DNA from: Paenibacillus_F sp047238265
Lineage (GTDB): Bacteria > Bacillota > Bacilli > Paenibacillales > NBRC-103111
Length of the DNA: 64,000 nucleotides
Reading direction: 5' to 3'
NCBI RefSeq assembly: GCF_047238265.1
Contig: NZ_JBDFMM010000001.1
Span: forward strand, 5,580,001-5,644,000
Part shown: positions 1-7,901 of the stretch, piece by piece
How positions within the stretch are numbered: the first letter of the stretch is position 1
Layout of the letters: the number at the start of each line of letters is the position of its first letter
The notes under the pieces: generated by a model
The model's input: only the letters and a program-made list of their open reading frames with translations
What the model was told of the DNA's origin: nothing
Database searches by the model: none
Made by a program: the position numbers and the translations under genes

Positions 1-1055
1 GAATGCGCGCCTCCGGACCGGGTACCCGGTTGCGTACCGGATACCGGCTCATCCGCGGAGCTTGCCGTGGCACTGCCGGCTGCAGCGGAGGCCGGAATTT
101 GCACCGTCATCGTGTTGTCCTCCGCGAAAATTTCGCCGATCCTGCCCGCGGAAGCCCGCGCACGCACAAACATGTTGAACACCATGGAAATCAGCATAAG
201 CGAGAACAAAATCTGCGTCATGTAATTGACGAAAGCGATAATATGGCCGGCCTGCATCTGGCCTTGGTCTACACGGAGCCCGCCGAGCCACAGCACCGCC
301 ACAATCCCGAAATTGACCGTGAGCGTAATGCCCGGGTTGAAGGCCGACATAATCCTCATCGCCTTAACCGACCGGGAACGATACTCCTCGTTCGCCCCGC
401 CGAATTTGCCGACTTCGTAATCGAACCGGTTGAACGCTTTAACGACCCGGACTCCGGACAAATATTCCCGCATAATCCCGTTAACCCGGTCAAGTGCCTG
501 CTGCACCTTGATGAAATAAGGAAAACCGACCTTCATATTGATCGCGATAAGAATACCGACGACGGGAACGACAACGGCCAGGATAACGGAGAGAGGCGGG
601 TTCAGACGGGCCGCCATAATCAAGCTTCCGATGCAGAGCAGCGGCGCTTTGACGAATACGCGCATCAGGCCGTTCACGAACATCTGAACCTGCGTAACGT
701 CATTGGTTAACCGGGTGACCAGCGAGGCGCGGTCGAACCGGTCGATATTTTCAAAAGACAGGGACTGGATTTTCCGGAACAAATCCGATCTCAGCTCGGC
801 TCCGAATTTCTGCGAAACATGGCTCGAAATCACGTTGCGGACCGATGCCGACAGGGCCCCCAGCGCCGTCACCAGCAGCATGATCCCCCCGACCCGCCAG
901 ACGTAGTCCATCTGTTTCCCGGCTACGCCCACATCAATGATTTTGGACATCAGCGTGGGCAGCATGAGGTCGCACAAGGCTTCCAGCGTCAGAAAAGCGA
1001 CAGCGGCGCTAAAGGGCTTCCAGTATTTCCTTATGTATTTTCGCGAAATGGGCAT
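1..1055 (-). CDS. ABC exporter, fused membrane/ATPase type (N-terminal part only)
   Basis: The minus-strand frame from the ATG at 1055 stays open to the left edge (351 codons). It encodes the membrane half of a type I (B-family) ABC exporter: several hydrophobic helices, then a linker at the edge. Phrases typical of LmrA/YfiC-like half-transporters are visible, such as LTNDVTQVQ and GIMREYLSGVRVVKAFNR (coupling region). The nucleotide-binding domain, with Walker A and B, would lie outside the window, so the substrate cannot be inferred. An AGGTGA ribosome site lies about 6 bases before the ATG. Such proteins usually work as heterodimers, so a partner gene may lie further left. Family call sure, function open. 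Confidence 0.85.
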   Translation of the reverse strand, partial: MPISRKYIRKYWKPFSAAVAFLTLEALCDLMLPTLMSKIIDVGVAGKQMDYVWRVGGIMLLVTALGALSASVRNVISSHVSQKFGAELRSDLFRKIQSLSFENIDRFDRASLVTRLTNDVTQVQMFVNGLMRVFVKAPLLCIGSLIMAARLNPPLSVILAVVVPVVGILIAINMKVGFPYFIKVQQALDRVNGIMREYLSGVRVVKAFNRFDYEVGKFGGANEEYRSRSVKAMRIMSAFNPGITLTVNFGIVAVLWLGGLRVDQGQMQAGHIIAFVNYMTQILFSLMLISMVFNMFVRARASAGRIGEIFAEDNTMTVQIPASAAAGSATASSADEPVSGTQPGTRSGGAH

Positions 1056-1186
1056 CCTGTCTCACCTGTCCGTCCTCGTAAACTGTAAGTAAACCGCTAT
1101 GGAATAGTTCTATTATCCACCATACTCCGCTCCTTTTCAAAAGTCACGAGCTTCTCTTTTTTACGCGATATCCGGCAAAAGCAAAA

Positions 1187-1220
1187 AGAACCGCCGGTGC
1201 GCGGGGCACTGGCGGCTCTT
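1187..1220 (-). terminator. Terminator after the SDR-like gene
   Basis: The inverted repeat AAGARCCGCC..GTGC pairs with GCAC..GGCGGTTCTT and is followed on the minus strand by a T-run. It sits just downstream of the reductase gene ending at 1229. Confidence 0.75.
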
Positions 1221-1228
1221 CCGTACCA

Positions 1229-1864
1229 TTAAGATTCGGAAACGACGGTAAAACGCTCATTTTCATGCTTCGGCTGTTCGATCTCGTCCAAAACGGCGGC
1301 TGCAAAATCTTCATAGCTCACGTAACTTTTACCTGTGGAGTTAACGAGCAGGTTATCTTTGCCCGTACGGTACTGCCCTGTTCTCTCGCCGAGCGCGAAA
1401 ATCGCGGACGGGCTGACGAACGTCCATCTGATCCCCTCGGTGCTTTGCAGGATTTCCAGGTTTTTGCCCTGATTCGATGCGGTTGCAAAATAGGCGGCCG
1501 GGAAATCCGGCGTTTCCAGCACACGCGTCGTTTTCGCTTCATCCACGAACAGGCTGCCCGCTCCCCCGACGACGATCAGTTTCGTCTCCGGTGCGCCTTT
1601 CAGCGCTTCGATCAGCACGTTGCCCGCGTCAACATGGAGATGCTCCTGTCCCGGAGCCGCTCCGAAAGCGTTGACGACGATATCGAAAGCTTTCAGATCG
1701 GACGCGGTCAGAGAGAAAACGTCCTTTTCCAAAAGGGCCGTGCCTTCCGCGCTTACTTTAGACGCGTCTCTCACGATTGCCGTAACTTCATGTCCTCTGT
1801 CCTGCGCTTCTTTCAAAATTCGGCTGCCGGCTTTGCCGCTTGCCCCGATAATAGCTATTTTCAT
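1229..1864 (-). CDS. NAD(P)-binding SDR-like reductase, YwnB type
   Basis: A 211-residue atypical short-chain dehydrogenase/NmrA-like protein. It opens with the Rossmann motif GASGKAGSRI (residues 8-17), and IVRDASKVS follows the second beta strand as in NAD(P)-binding epimerase-like flavin or quinone reductases. A conserved-looking VVNAFGA segment follows near residue 63. There is no classical YxxxK SDR pair, which fits the YwnB/NmrA group. The GGGAGG ribosome site lies 8 bases before the ATG. It is monocistronic with its own terminator, and 585 bases of non-coding DNA lie upstream. The substrate is unknown; homologues respond to redox or thiol stress. Confidence 0.8.
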   Translation of the reverse strand: MKIAIIGASGKAGSRILKEAQDRGHEVTAIVRDASKVSAEGTALLEKDVFSLTASDLKAFDIVVNAFGAAPGQEHLHVDAGNVLIEALKGAPETKLIVVGGAGSLFVDEAKTTRVLETPDFPAAYFATASNQGKNLEILQSTEGIRWTFVSPSAIFALGERTGQYRTGKDNLLVNSTGKSYVSYEDFAAAVLDEIEQPKHENERFTVVSES

Positions 1865-2092
1865 AACGGATTCCTCCCGGATGATAATTTCGAATTAGTT
1901 TGTCTCTTACATGTAACCATTATAGTTACAGGATGTCGGTTTTGTCAACTGCGGCTTGAACCGGCTCTTTTCGAAATCCGCAATGGCGGGGGATATTAAA
2001 CATCTCGCTCAAGATACTTCATGCCCTCCATAGGACAATATTTTAGACGAACGATACACCTGACCAACTTCTCCCGTTCCAAAAATTATGCT

Positions 2093-2124
2093 ATACTACG
2101 TATAAGAACACGTATATGTAGTAT
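2093..2124. promoter_or_regulatory. Inverted repeat ATACTACrTATA, operator-like
   Basis: ATACTACGTATA (2093-2104) and TATATGTAGTAT (2113-2124) are inverted repeats matching at 11 of 12 positions, separated by 8 bases. The AT-rich symmetry suggests a dimeric regulator site, or a promoter under such control, for the hairpin RNA that follows. The binding protein is unknown. Confidence 0.45.
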
Positions 2125-2325
2125 TCTCATTTAGGTTTATCGTATGAAGTTACTTCTTGCTATCTATACTAAAAAAGAGCCTTCACCGTTGGCGCGGTGA
2201 AAACTCTTTAGGACCCGAAAGGCTGTGGAACACCACGGCGCGCAAGCACAACTAAATGTAATGCAAGCGAAAACCACCGATGAGGTCTCCCAACCTACTT
2301 AGCGGTGGTTTTTTCGCTTGTTCTG
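2110..2325. ncRNA. Convergent overlapping transcripts resembling a type I toxin-antitoxin RNA locus
   Basis: Hairpin 1 (2175-2207: AAGAG and TTCACCG arms) has a T6 run only when read on the minus strand. Hairpin 2 (2266-2319: AAGCGAAAACCACCG arm) ends in a T6 run on the plus strand. A plus transcript would therefore read through hairpin 1 and stop at hairpin 2, while a minus transcript would do the reverse, overlapping over roughly 100 nt. This layout is known from Firmicute type I toxin-antitoxin loci (txpA/ratA, bsrG/SR4, holin-like toxins). No intact hydrophobic toxin ORF with a ribosome site was found, so the locus may be a remnant or purely regulatory. Confidence 0.4.
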
Positions 2326-2346
2326 GAATTTAAAAAGTTAAAATCC

Positions 2347-2418
2347 GGTTACAGTTTGGCCCGGGATGGGTAATGTTACCTCTCTGTAACCCACCTTGAT
2401 GCAAAGGGTGCCTATAAT
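2347..2418 (+). promoter_or_regulatory. Nested palindromes and -10 box before the secreted DUF3298 protein
   Basis: GGTTACAG (2347-2354) and CTGTAACC (2384-2391) are perfect inverted repeats. They flank an inner palindrome GGTAATGTTACC (2369-2380). A TATAAT box lies at 2413-2418, 32 bases before the start codon. No good -35 hexamer is spaced correctly, which suggests an activator-dependent promoter bound by a GGTTAC-recognising dimer. The regulator is not identified. Confidence 0.45.
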
Positions 2419-2449
2419 AAAACCGGACAACCTAGGAGGGATACTTATT

Positions 2450-3580
2450 ATGAAAAAATCATTCAAGCTTCTGACACTCGGCCTGGCAGGCTCCTGTCTG
2501 CTTGCGGCCTCAGCCGGAACTTCTTATGCGAATAGCGCGGTACAGCCGTCTGCAGCCGCTTCCGTCTCCGCCGCGGCGGAACCCGCAGCCGCTCCGGTTA
2601 TAAACGGAACTGTGCAGGTAACAACCAAAGAAATCAAGGAAGAATCCCCTGAACTAAGCGTCAATCTCCAGATTCCCGTTATTGAGGGAATGAAAGATAA
2701 ACAGTATCAGGACGAGCTTAACGATATTATTTACCGGCATGCCATGAAAGATGTCGAGGCCGTACGCAAACAAGCTCAAGGTGACCTGGCAGCCGCCAAC
2801 GGTTCCGCAAGCGAGCTGGCCATGCCTTATTCGGTCGATTCGGTATTTGAAGTAAGCGCATCGGGTGGTCAGAAAGACGCGAACCGCCTGTCGCTGCGGG
2901 TGGTAACTTCCGTTTTTACGGGAGGCGCTCACGGAATGCCGCGTGTGGATACCTATAATGTCCTGAATGAGGAGGAAGCTCAGCTAGTTGAGCTGAAAGA
3001 TTTATTCGGGGACAATTATAAAGCGATTATCGACAAGCAGATCGGTCAGGAAATCGCCAAACATCCGGATGATTTCTTCGAAGACGCGTTCTCCGGCATT
3101 ACCGACACGCAGTCTTTCCAGATCAAGGACGGTAAAGCGGTAATCGTGTTCTCGCCTTACGAAATCGCTCCTTATGCCGCAGGCATCCAGGAGTTCTCCA
3201 TCCCTATCTCCCAAGGAGGCAGTTCCTCCGCACCTACCAGTCTCGTAGTGGGCGGCGAAGTGCTGTCAGAGAAGCAGGGTGCTCTCTACACTACAGCGGC
3301 AGGCACCACCATGGTTCCTCTCCGCATTACGGCAGAGAAGCTGGGCTTCCAGCTAAAATGGAACCAGGAGCAATGGGCAGCCGAGCTGTCCAAAGGCGCG
3401 GTATGGACAAGCGTCTACAAGGGAAAGGATGCGTACACCATCAATAAAATGGCGCCTTTCTCACTTGGCGAAGCGGCTGTCATTAAAGAAGACGGCAACA
3501 TGTACGTGCCGGCCTCTTTCTTCTCAAAGGTGCTGAAGGCCGACGTAACCGTAGACGGCGATCAGCTTGTAATCAAATAA
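2450..3580 (+). CDS. Secreted DUF3298 (RsiV/PdaC-like) protein with copper-amine-oxidase-like stalk domain
   Basis: 376 residues. The start at 2450 is chosen because AGGAGGG lies 7 bases upstream and a signal peptide (KKSFK plus hydrophobic core, cleavage near ANSA) begins there; an in-frame ATG at 2396 has neither. The middle part resembles DUF4163/DUF3298, the extracellular fold of RsiV and PdaC: FTGGAHGMPRVDTYN and FSPYEIAPYAAG are recognisable. The C-terminal ~100 residues look like the copper amine oxidase N-terminal ('stalk') domain common in Paenibacillus surface proteins (GTTMVPLRITAEKLG...MYVPASFFSKVL). It probably acts in the cell wall; the ligand is unknown. A strong terminator follows. 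Confidence 0.8.
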   Translation: MKKSFKLLTLGLAGSCLLAASAGTSYANSAVQPSAAASVSAAAEPAAAPVINGTVQVTTKEIKEESPELSVNLQIPVIEGMKDKQYQDELNDIIYRHAMKDVEAVRKQAQGDLAAANGSASELAMPYSVDSVFEVSASGGQKDANRLSLRVVTSVFTGGAHGMPRVDTYNVLNEEEAQLVELKDLFGDNYKAIIDKQIGQEIAKHPDDFFEDAFSGITDTQSFQIKDGKAVIVFSPYEIAPYAAGIQEFSIPISQGGSSSAPTSLVVGGEVLSEKQGALYTTAAGTTMVPLRITAEKLGFQLKWNQEQWAAELSKGAVWTSVYKGKDAYTINKMAPFSLGEAAVIKEDGNMYVPASFFSKVLKADVTVDGDQLVIK

Positions 3581-3633
3581 AGCGGGCGGGCCTTCACGGC
3601 AGCCGGACCCGGATCATCTAAATTCCCTTTATA

Positions 3634-3676
3634 GCCTGTTTAAAGAAGCGGTTTCGCTCTTTAAGCGGGCTTTTTT
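3634..3676 (+). terminator. Terminator after the DUF3298 gene
   Basis: The arms GCCTGTTTAAAGAAGCG and CGCTCTTTAAGCGGGC form a long hairpin followed by TTTTTT. Confidence 0.85.
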
Positions 3677-3712
3677 GCGCGGCCGGTCTGTCTCTTTCCC
3701 TTAAAAGGACAT

Positions 3713-3757
3713 AAAAAAGCCCCGCCACTCCCCCGAAGGAGAATGCCGGGACTTAGG
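3713..3757 (-). terminator. Terminator of the yjlC-ndh operon
   Basis: On the minus strand AAGTCCCGGCATTCTCC pairs with GGGGGAGTGGCGGGGCTT and runs into TTTTTT, 40 bases beyond the ndh stop. Confidence 0.8.
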
Positions 3758-3796
3758 ATTAGACCGGTTGATTCCGAAAAGGATTCCGGACCGCTA

Positions 3797-4978
3797 TTAG
3801 TAAGCCAGTGCAAACAGGCCGTGAATATGAGACAGGTAACGGATGTTACTTGCTTCTTTCATGAGCGTTGCAGGCAGGCCTTTCAGGCGGGTTTGGTTGC
3901 CGCCGATCGAACCGATTCCGTCTTTGCGGCCCAGACTTCCGAGCGTACCGGAGAATACAGGTGTGAAGACATCCATCGGAGCGCCTTTCAGTGCCGCGAA
4001 GAGGTTGTAACCGACCACTTCGCCCATCTGCCAAGCCAGTTGTGCGGTCGGCGGATACGGACGCTCTGCGCCGGCCGGGAATACAACCGCGCAGTCGCCT
4101 GCGAGGAATACGTCCGGGTGGGACGTGGACTGCATGAACTCGTTGACCGTCGCGCGGCCGCGGTTCACTTCGATGCCGGAGTTAGCGACAACCGGCGTAC
4201 CTTGTACGCCGCCTGTCCAGACGAGCGTGCTCGTTTCGATTGTGCTTCCGTCTTTCAGGGAAACGACGGATTCCTGCATTTCGGTGATGGCAACGCCCGT
4301 CAGGAACGTTACGCCGCGCTTCTGCAGGCTTGTCGTAGCGCGCTCGATCAGTTCCGGATGGAAGCCCATCAGGATCGAAGGAGCCGCCTCTACGCAGTAC
4401 AGGGAGACGTCGTTGAAATCGACGCCTTTGCTGCGGCACAGGCCCGGAAGCATGTCGGCGAGTTCGCCCACAAGCTCGATGCCGGTCAGACCGCCGCCGC
4501 CGACCACGAATGTCGCGTCCGCTTTGTTCTTGGTCTGGCTGTAAGCTTCGATGCGTGCTTCCACGTGCTCGCGGATGCGGTTGGCGTCGTTAACGGATTT
4601 CAGCGTGAAGCTGTGCTCCTGGAGGCCGGGAATGCCGAAGAACGCCGTTTCGCTGCCCAGGGCAACGACGAGCTTATCGTAATCGAACGATTTGCCGTTC
4701 GACAGGATGACGCGCTTGCTGTCCGCGGAAATCGTTTCGACCGTGCCGATTTCCAGGTTGATGTCTTTGCCGCGCAGGAGCTTCTCCAGAGGCAGGGCAA
4801 CTGCTTTCTCGTGCAGGTTACCTACGGCCAGTCTGTGCAGCTCGGTAATGATTTGGTGCGTAGGAAAACGGTTGACAACCGTAATCGTAGCTTCTTCCGC
4901 AGTCAAGTGTTGACGGGCCGTCAGTGCGCTGAGCAAGCCGCCGTAACCGCCACCTAAGATCAAAATATGCTTGGACAT
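3797..4978 (-). CDS. ndh: Type II NADH dehydrogenase (NDH-2)
   Basis: 393 residues, membrane-associated flavoprotein that passes electrons from NADH to menaquinone without pumping protons. The N-terminal FAD motif LGGGYGGLLSA is visible, a second dinucleotide motif VVGGGGLTGIELVGEL follows mid-protein, and the flavin-binding DVFLAGDCAVV lies near the C-terminus. Of two in-frame ATGs, 4978 is preferred: GGAGG abuts the first (4984) but sits 6 bases before the second. It follows the yjlC homologue by 36 bases. In Bacillus subtilis yjlC-ndh is repressed by the NADH sensor Rex, and Rex-like sites occur upstream here. Confidence 0.9.
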   Translation of the reverse strand: MSKHILILGGGYGGLLSALTARQHLTAEEATITVVNRFPTHQIITELHRLAVGNLHEKAVALPLEKLLRGKDINLEIGTVETISADSKRVILSNGKSFDYDKLVVALGSETAFFGIPGLQEHSFTLKSVNDANRIREHVEARIEAYSQTKNKADATFVVGGGGLTGIELVGELADMLPGLCRSKGVDFNDVSLYCVEAAPSILMGFHPELIERATTSLQKRGVTFLTGVAITEMQESVVSLKDGSTIETSTLVWTGGVQGTPVVANSGIEVNRGRATVNEFMQSTSHPDVFLAGDCAVVFPAGAERPYPPTAQLAWQMGEVVGYNLFAALKGAPMDVFTPVFSGTLGSLGRKDGIGSIGGNQTRLKGLPATLMKEASNIRYLSHIHGLFALAY

Positions 4979-5014
4979 ACTCATCCTCCATTCTTGTTTC
5001 AGCTTACCTTATGA

Positions 5015-5440
5015 TTAACGCTGTTGCTGCCGTTCGGCTTGAACATCCAAGAATGCCTGTACGAAACGGAATGTCTTTTGTACTTGCGGGTCTTTCAGCA
5101 TTTTGAGCAGTCCGAACAGACCGATTGTGGAGTGCTCCGCTTGAGCGCGGTCGTTTGCTTCGATTACGGAAGCAGCCACGCCTTTCGCTTTCTCGGTGAT
5201 CGGTTTAACGAATTCGTTCATACCGCCTTTGAGGTCGTCGATCAGAACTTGGTCGCTCGCAACGCTTTGAGCCAAATCATAAGCTTTGGTAAGAATCGTA
5301 ACCATTTCCGCCAATTTCGGCAGATTCTCCACGAGAACGGTTAAAGACTCCTGAACCTCTGGCTTCATCAACTGATCAAGGACATCCTGGGGTTCCCTTT
5401 TTTCGGTAGTGCTTGGGGTTGGATTGGATGTTTCTGACAT
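5015..5440 (-). CDS. yjlC: DUF1641 protein, YjlC homologue
   Basis: 141 residues, soluble and mostly helical, with the DUF1641 core (LDQLMKPEVQESLTVLVENLPKL and GLFGLLKMLKDPQVQK). AAAGGAGG lies 10 bases before the ATG. Family members precede NDH-2 or formate dehydrogenase genes in Firmicutes. The biochemical role is not established, and an accessory role in NADH dehydrogenase function is inferred from the conserved pairing. Translation of ndh follows directly, so they are almost certainly one operon. The promoter region carries Rex-like palindromes. Confidence 0.85.
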   Translation of the reverse strand: MSETSNPTPSTTEKREPQDVLDQLMKPEVQESLTVLVENLPKLAEMVTILTKAYDLAQSVASDQVLIDDLKGGMNEFVKPITEKAKGVAASVIEANDRAQAEHSTIGLFGLLKMLKDPQVQKTFRFVQAFLDVQAERQQQR

Positions 5441-5572
5441 AAGCTAACGTCCTCCTTTGCTTTGAAATAGAAGCCCGTTTATTTTTCGATCCCTGCCTAG
5501 CCATCGAGACGTCTTCTGTCTTCGCATAAGTTTCCCTATTCGTGATAAATGAAACCGCGCGGCCTGATAAGA

Positions 5573-5590
5573 TTGTAACATTTTTCACAT
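5573..5590 (-). promoter_or_regulatory. Candidate Rex operator 2 over a -10 box
   Basis: Read on the minus strand, ATGTGA-N6-TTACAA matches the Rex half sites TTGTGA/TCACAA at 5 of 6 positions each. It overlaps a TACAAT hexamer that could be a -10 box for yjlC, about 130 bases upstream of its start. Confidence 0.45.
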
Positions 5591-5682
5591 AAAAGGAAGA
5601 AGGTTTTTCTTGGCTGCGTGTCCATTACTTGCAAGTTCGGGAAAAATGTCGAACAGGTCGAAACGGAACCCTATGTACCTCT

Positions 5683-5688
5683 ATTATA
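5683..5688 (-). promoter_or_regulatory. Candidate -10 box for yjlC-ndh
   Basis: TATAAT on the minus strand, about 245 bases before the yjlC start and between the two Rex-like sites. The -35 region is weak, so the assignment is tentative. Confidence 0.35.
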
Positions 5689-5738
5689 CCTCCGTCTTGC
5701 GGACAAGAGAAAAACAATTTTTTACACATGTGAATAAT

Positions 5739-5756
5739 TTGTGACAAAAATCACTA
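5739..5756. promoter_or_regulatory. Candidate Rex operator 1
   Basis: TTGTGA-CAAAAA-TCACTA matches the Rex consensus TTGTGA-N6-TCACAA at 11 of 12 half-site positions. Rex senses NADH/NAD+ and represses ndh operons in Firmicutes, so finding this upstream of yjlC-ndh fits. Confidence 0.55.
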
Positions 5757-5797
5757 CTTTTTTCACCCCCGCACCTAAAGCAGGGATACATGCTTGT

Positions 5798-6376
5798 TTA
5801 TTCCAGTACTTCCTCGGATTTTATTGCCAGCAGCATCAAGTCTTCGATAAAATACTTCATCAAAACCGGCCTCCGCCGGACCGCTAAAGGATGATAGGAA
5901 AAAGCTATCGGCAGCCCCAGTACGGTATGCCATCCGCCCCTCAATCCTTTGACGTCTTTCTCTTCGTCCGCGAACAAGGTTTGGACGACCGTGTTGCCAA
6001 ATCCGAACAAAATTCGCGGATTTTTGGCTCCGAGCTGGGCCTTTAGATGAGGAAAACACGCGGCCCTTGCCGCAGGCTTGTCATACGCTCTGACCGGACG
6101 GCACTTGAGCAGATACGTGACATACACGGAGCGGATATCCAGCCCGGCTTCATGCAGGCCGGCCTGCAGAGTTTCCCTCGTTCCGCAGAGGAACGGATCG
6201 CCTTCCCGGTTCTCCCGGGCACCCGGATTGTCCAGGATCAGCACGATTTTCGCAGCCGGGTCTCCTTCTCCCCAGACGACCCGCTGCCGCTGATCCGCCA
6301 GCTCGCACAACCTGCATTCGGCCGCATGGACCGGGGCTTTTTCTTCCGGCAGGATGGAGGGGGTAAAAATCGCCAT
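5798..6376 (-). CDS. Family 4-like uracil-DNA glycosylase (iron-sulfur type)
   Basis: 192 residues. Four cysteines in the family-4 UDG pattern are visible: C21-x2-C24 near the N-terminus and C92-x14-C107, expected to hold a 4Fe-4S cluster. The active-site segment ILDNPGARENREGDPF (47-62) corresponds to GExPGxxED..GxPF, and YHPLAVRRRP corresponds to the HPS-type motif 2. The first motif is divergent (DNPG instead of GEAPG), so specificity may differ from plain uracil removal. Start 6376 was preferred over upstream codons because AAAGGA precedes it, though at a long spacing. No clear partner gene. Confidence 0.75.
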   Translation of the reverse strand: MAIFTPSILPEEKAPVHAAECRLCELADQRQRVVWGEGDPAAKIVLILDNPGARENREGDPFLCGTRETLQAGLHEAGLDIRSVYVTYLLKCRPVRAYDKPAARAACFPHLKAQLGAKNPRILFGFGNTVVQTLFADEEKDVKGLRGGWHTVLGLPIAFSYHPLAVRRRPVLMKYFIEDLMLLAIKSEEVLE

Positions 6377-6641
6377 GGGACCGCACCGTCCTTTCACTCG
6401 GTTTTGGAAGTAGTATGGCCCTGCCCTTCTTGCTTTACTACCCGTTTCACCGTCCAAGTTTACGGCTGCAAACCGCCGGCAAGCTCATAGTGAGACAAGC
6501 GGCCCCCGTAACGGAGTGTTCGTCCGAAAACGGCTTTTTTCCGATCCCTCATCCGGCAATTAAAAAACCACCCGCGTGGACTCGGCGGATGGTCGTGGCA
6601 GCGGCGTCAAAAGTGCCGTATCTTTGTATTTTATGACAAGG

Positions 6642-7070
6642 CTATGCCCTGGGCGGCCTTTTAAAAAGCTGGTTCATCACCTCGGAGAAAATAAGACCGG
6701 CGGCAATCGAACCGGAAATCATAAACGCTTTGGCCGCGAGCTGGACGGCAAGATTGTAGTCGTTTTCCACGAAAGAACGCATCGCGTCGTAGGCCATGCC
6801 TCCCGGAACGAGGGGGATGATCCCCGCTACGCTGAAAACGATAATGGGGGTCTTGTAGACACGGGCGAATACGCGGGAAATGACCGTCACGAAGAACGCC
6901 GCGGCCAAAGTGGCCACGATGGCGTTGGTATCGTTCCGCACGAGAGCGACGTACACGAGCCAGCCCATCATCCCGACGAAGCCGCACTGGATCAAGGTGT
7001 TCCGGGGAACGTTAAAAATAATGCCGAAAGCGGCGGAGGCGATATAACTCGTCACGAGCTGTGCAATCAT
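6642..7070 (-). CDS. Threonine/serine exporter family, small subunit (ThrE_2, DUF3815)
   Basis: 142 residues with four to five hydrophobic helices. It corresponds to the C-terminal half of ThrE (YjjB-like): NVPRNTLIQCGFVGMMGW and IIPLVPGGMAYDAM are typical. It lies 15 bases after the larger subunit gene, with GGAGGAG before the ATG. The pair should form one inner-membrane exporter of threonine, serine or related metabolites (E. coli YjjB/YjjP export succinate). Substrate undetermined. Confidence 0.85.
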   Translation of the reverse strand: MIAQLVTSYIASAAFGIIFNVPRNTLIQCGFVGMMGWLVYVALVRNDTNAIVATLAAAFFVTVISRVFARVYKTPIIVFSVAGIIPLVPGGMAYDAMRSFVENDYNLAVQLAAKAFMISGSIAAGLIFSEVMNQLFKRPPRA

Positions 7071-7085
7071 TGAGGGACTCCTCCG

Positions 7086-7847
7086 TTAATAAAATGAAAA
7101 GACGACCGCGATACCGGCTCCGATGGCGAACGCCGTCAAAAAAGCTTCCGCGCCCTTGGACAAGCCGGATACGAGATGCCCCGCTATCAAATCCCTCACG
7201 GCATTCGTGATCAGCAGACCCGGTACAAGCGGCATGACGGAGCCGATAATAATTTTGTCGAGCTCCTGTCCGAGTCCTGTCCATATAAACAGAGAAGCCA
7301 GCATGCCGATAATGAAAGAAGCCAGAAACTCGGCTACGAACTTGAACAGCACATAGCGGTGAAAAATAAGAAACCCGATAAAACCAAGCCCCCCCGTGAC
7401 GACGGCCGGAATAAAATCGGGCCACCCGCCGTTAAACATGATCGTAAAACAGCCGCTGGACACGGCCGCCGCCGCAATCTGGAGGGCCACGGGATAGGCC
7501 AGATTGGCTTTATCCACCTTGAGAAGCAGCCGGTGGGCTTCCTGAAGATCAAGCTGTCCGTCGCTGATTTTGCGGGAGAGCCCGTTGACCAGCGTCACTT
7601 TGTGCAAATCGGTGGACCGCGTGGAGATCCGGACCAGCTTGGTCGGGTCGCTGCCGTCTACGGAGAAGATGATGCCCGTCGGGGTCACGAAGCTGTGGGT
7701 ATGATGAAGGCCGTAAGAGGCCGCGATGCGGGCCATCGTATCTTCCACCCGATACGTTTCCGCTCCGTTCTGGAGCATGATTTTTCCCGCAAGCAGGCAC
7801 ACATCTACGATTTTATAGGTCTGACCGGGACTGGACGCCTGTTCCAT
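7086..7847 (-). CDS. Threonine/serine exporter family, large subunit (ThrE_1, DUF1212)
   Basis: 253 residues, YjjP-like. A soluble N-terminal part with the typical METYRVEDTM-like segment (NGAETYRVEDTMARI) and FVTPTGI is followed by about five membrane helices, including VMPLVPGLLITNAVRDL. This is the partner of the downstream 142-residue subunit; the two halves are fused in ThrE of Corynebacterium. The ribosome site AGGAAGAGGTG precedes the ATG. It starts 54 bases downstream of the rluF stop, in the same direction, so co-transcription with rluF is possible. Confidence 0.88.
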   Translation of the reverse strand: MEQASSPGQTYKIVDVCLLAGKIMLQNGAETYRVEDTMARIAASYGLHHTHSFVTPTGIIFSVDGSDPTKLVRISTRSTDLHKVTLVNGLSRKISDGQLDLQEAHRLLLKVDKANLAYPVALQIAAAAVSSGCFTIMFNGGWPDFIPAVVTGGLGFIGFLIFHRYVLFKFVAEFLASFIIGMLASLFIWTGLGQELDKIIIGSVMPLVPGLLITNAVRDLIAGHLVSGLSKGAEAFLTAFAIGAGIAVVFSFY

Positions 7848-7901
7848 TGCGCACCTCTTCCTGTGGTGTAGATAAGATGCTGCCCTTCACTGCCGCCGTT
7901 C

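Larger units (their letters stand above)
1865..2449. other. 585-bp intergenic region with palindromes and paired hairpins
   Basis: No convincing protein gene. It holds, left to right, an 11/12 inverted repeat (2093-2124), two convergent terminator hairpins (2175-2207 and 2266-2319), and nested GGTTAC palindromes in front of the secreted-protein gene. A weak 18-codon ORF (2144-2200) runs through the first hairpin and lacks a good ribosome site. Confidence 0.7.

Noticed and set aside
5376..5588. 70-codon minus-strand ORF overlapping the start of yjlC
   Set aside because: It overlaps yjlC in another frame and covers the Rex-like operator and ribosome site; no support.
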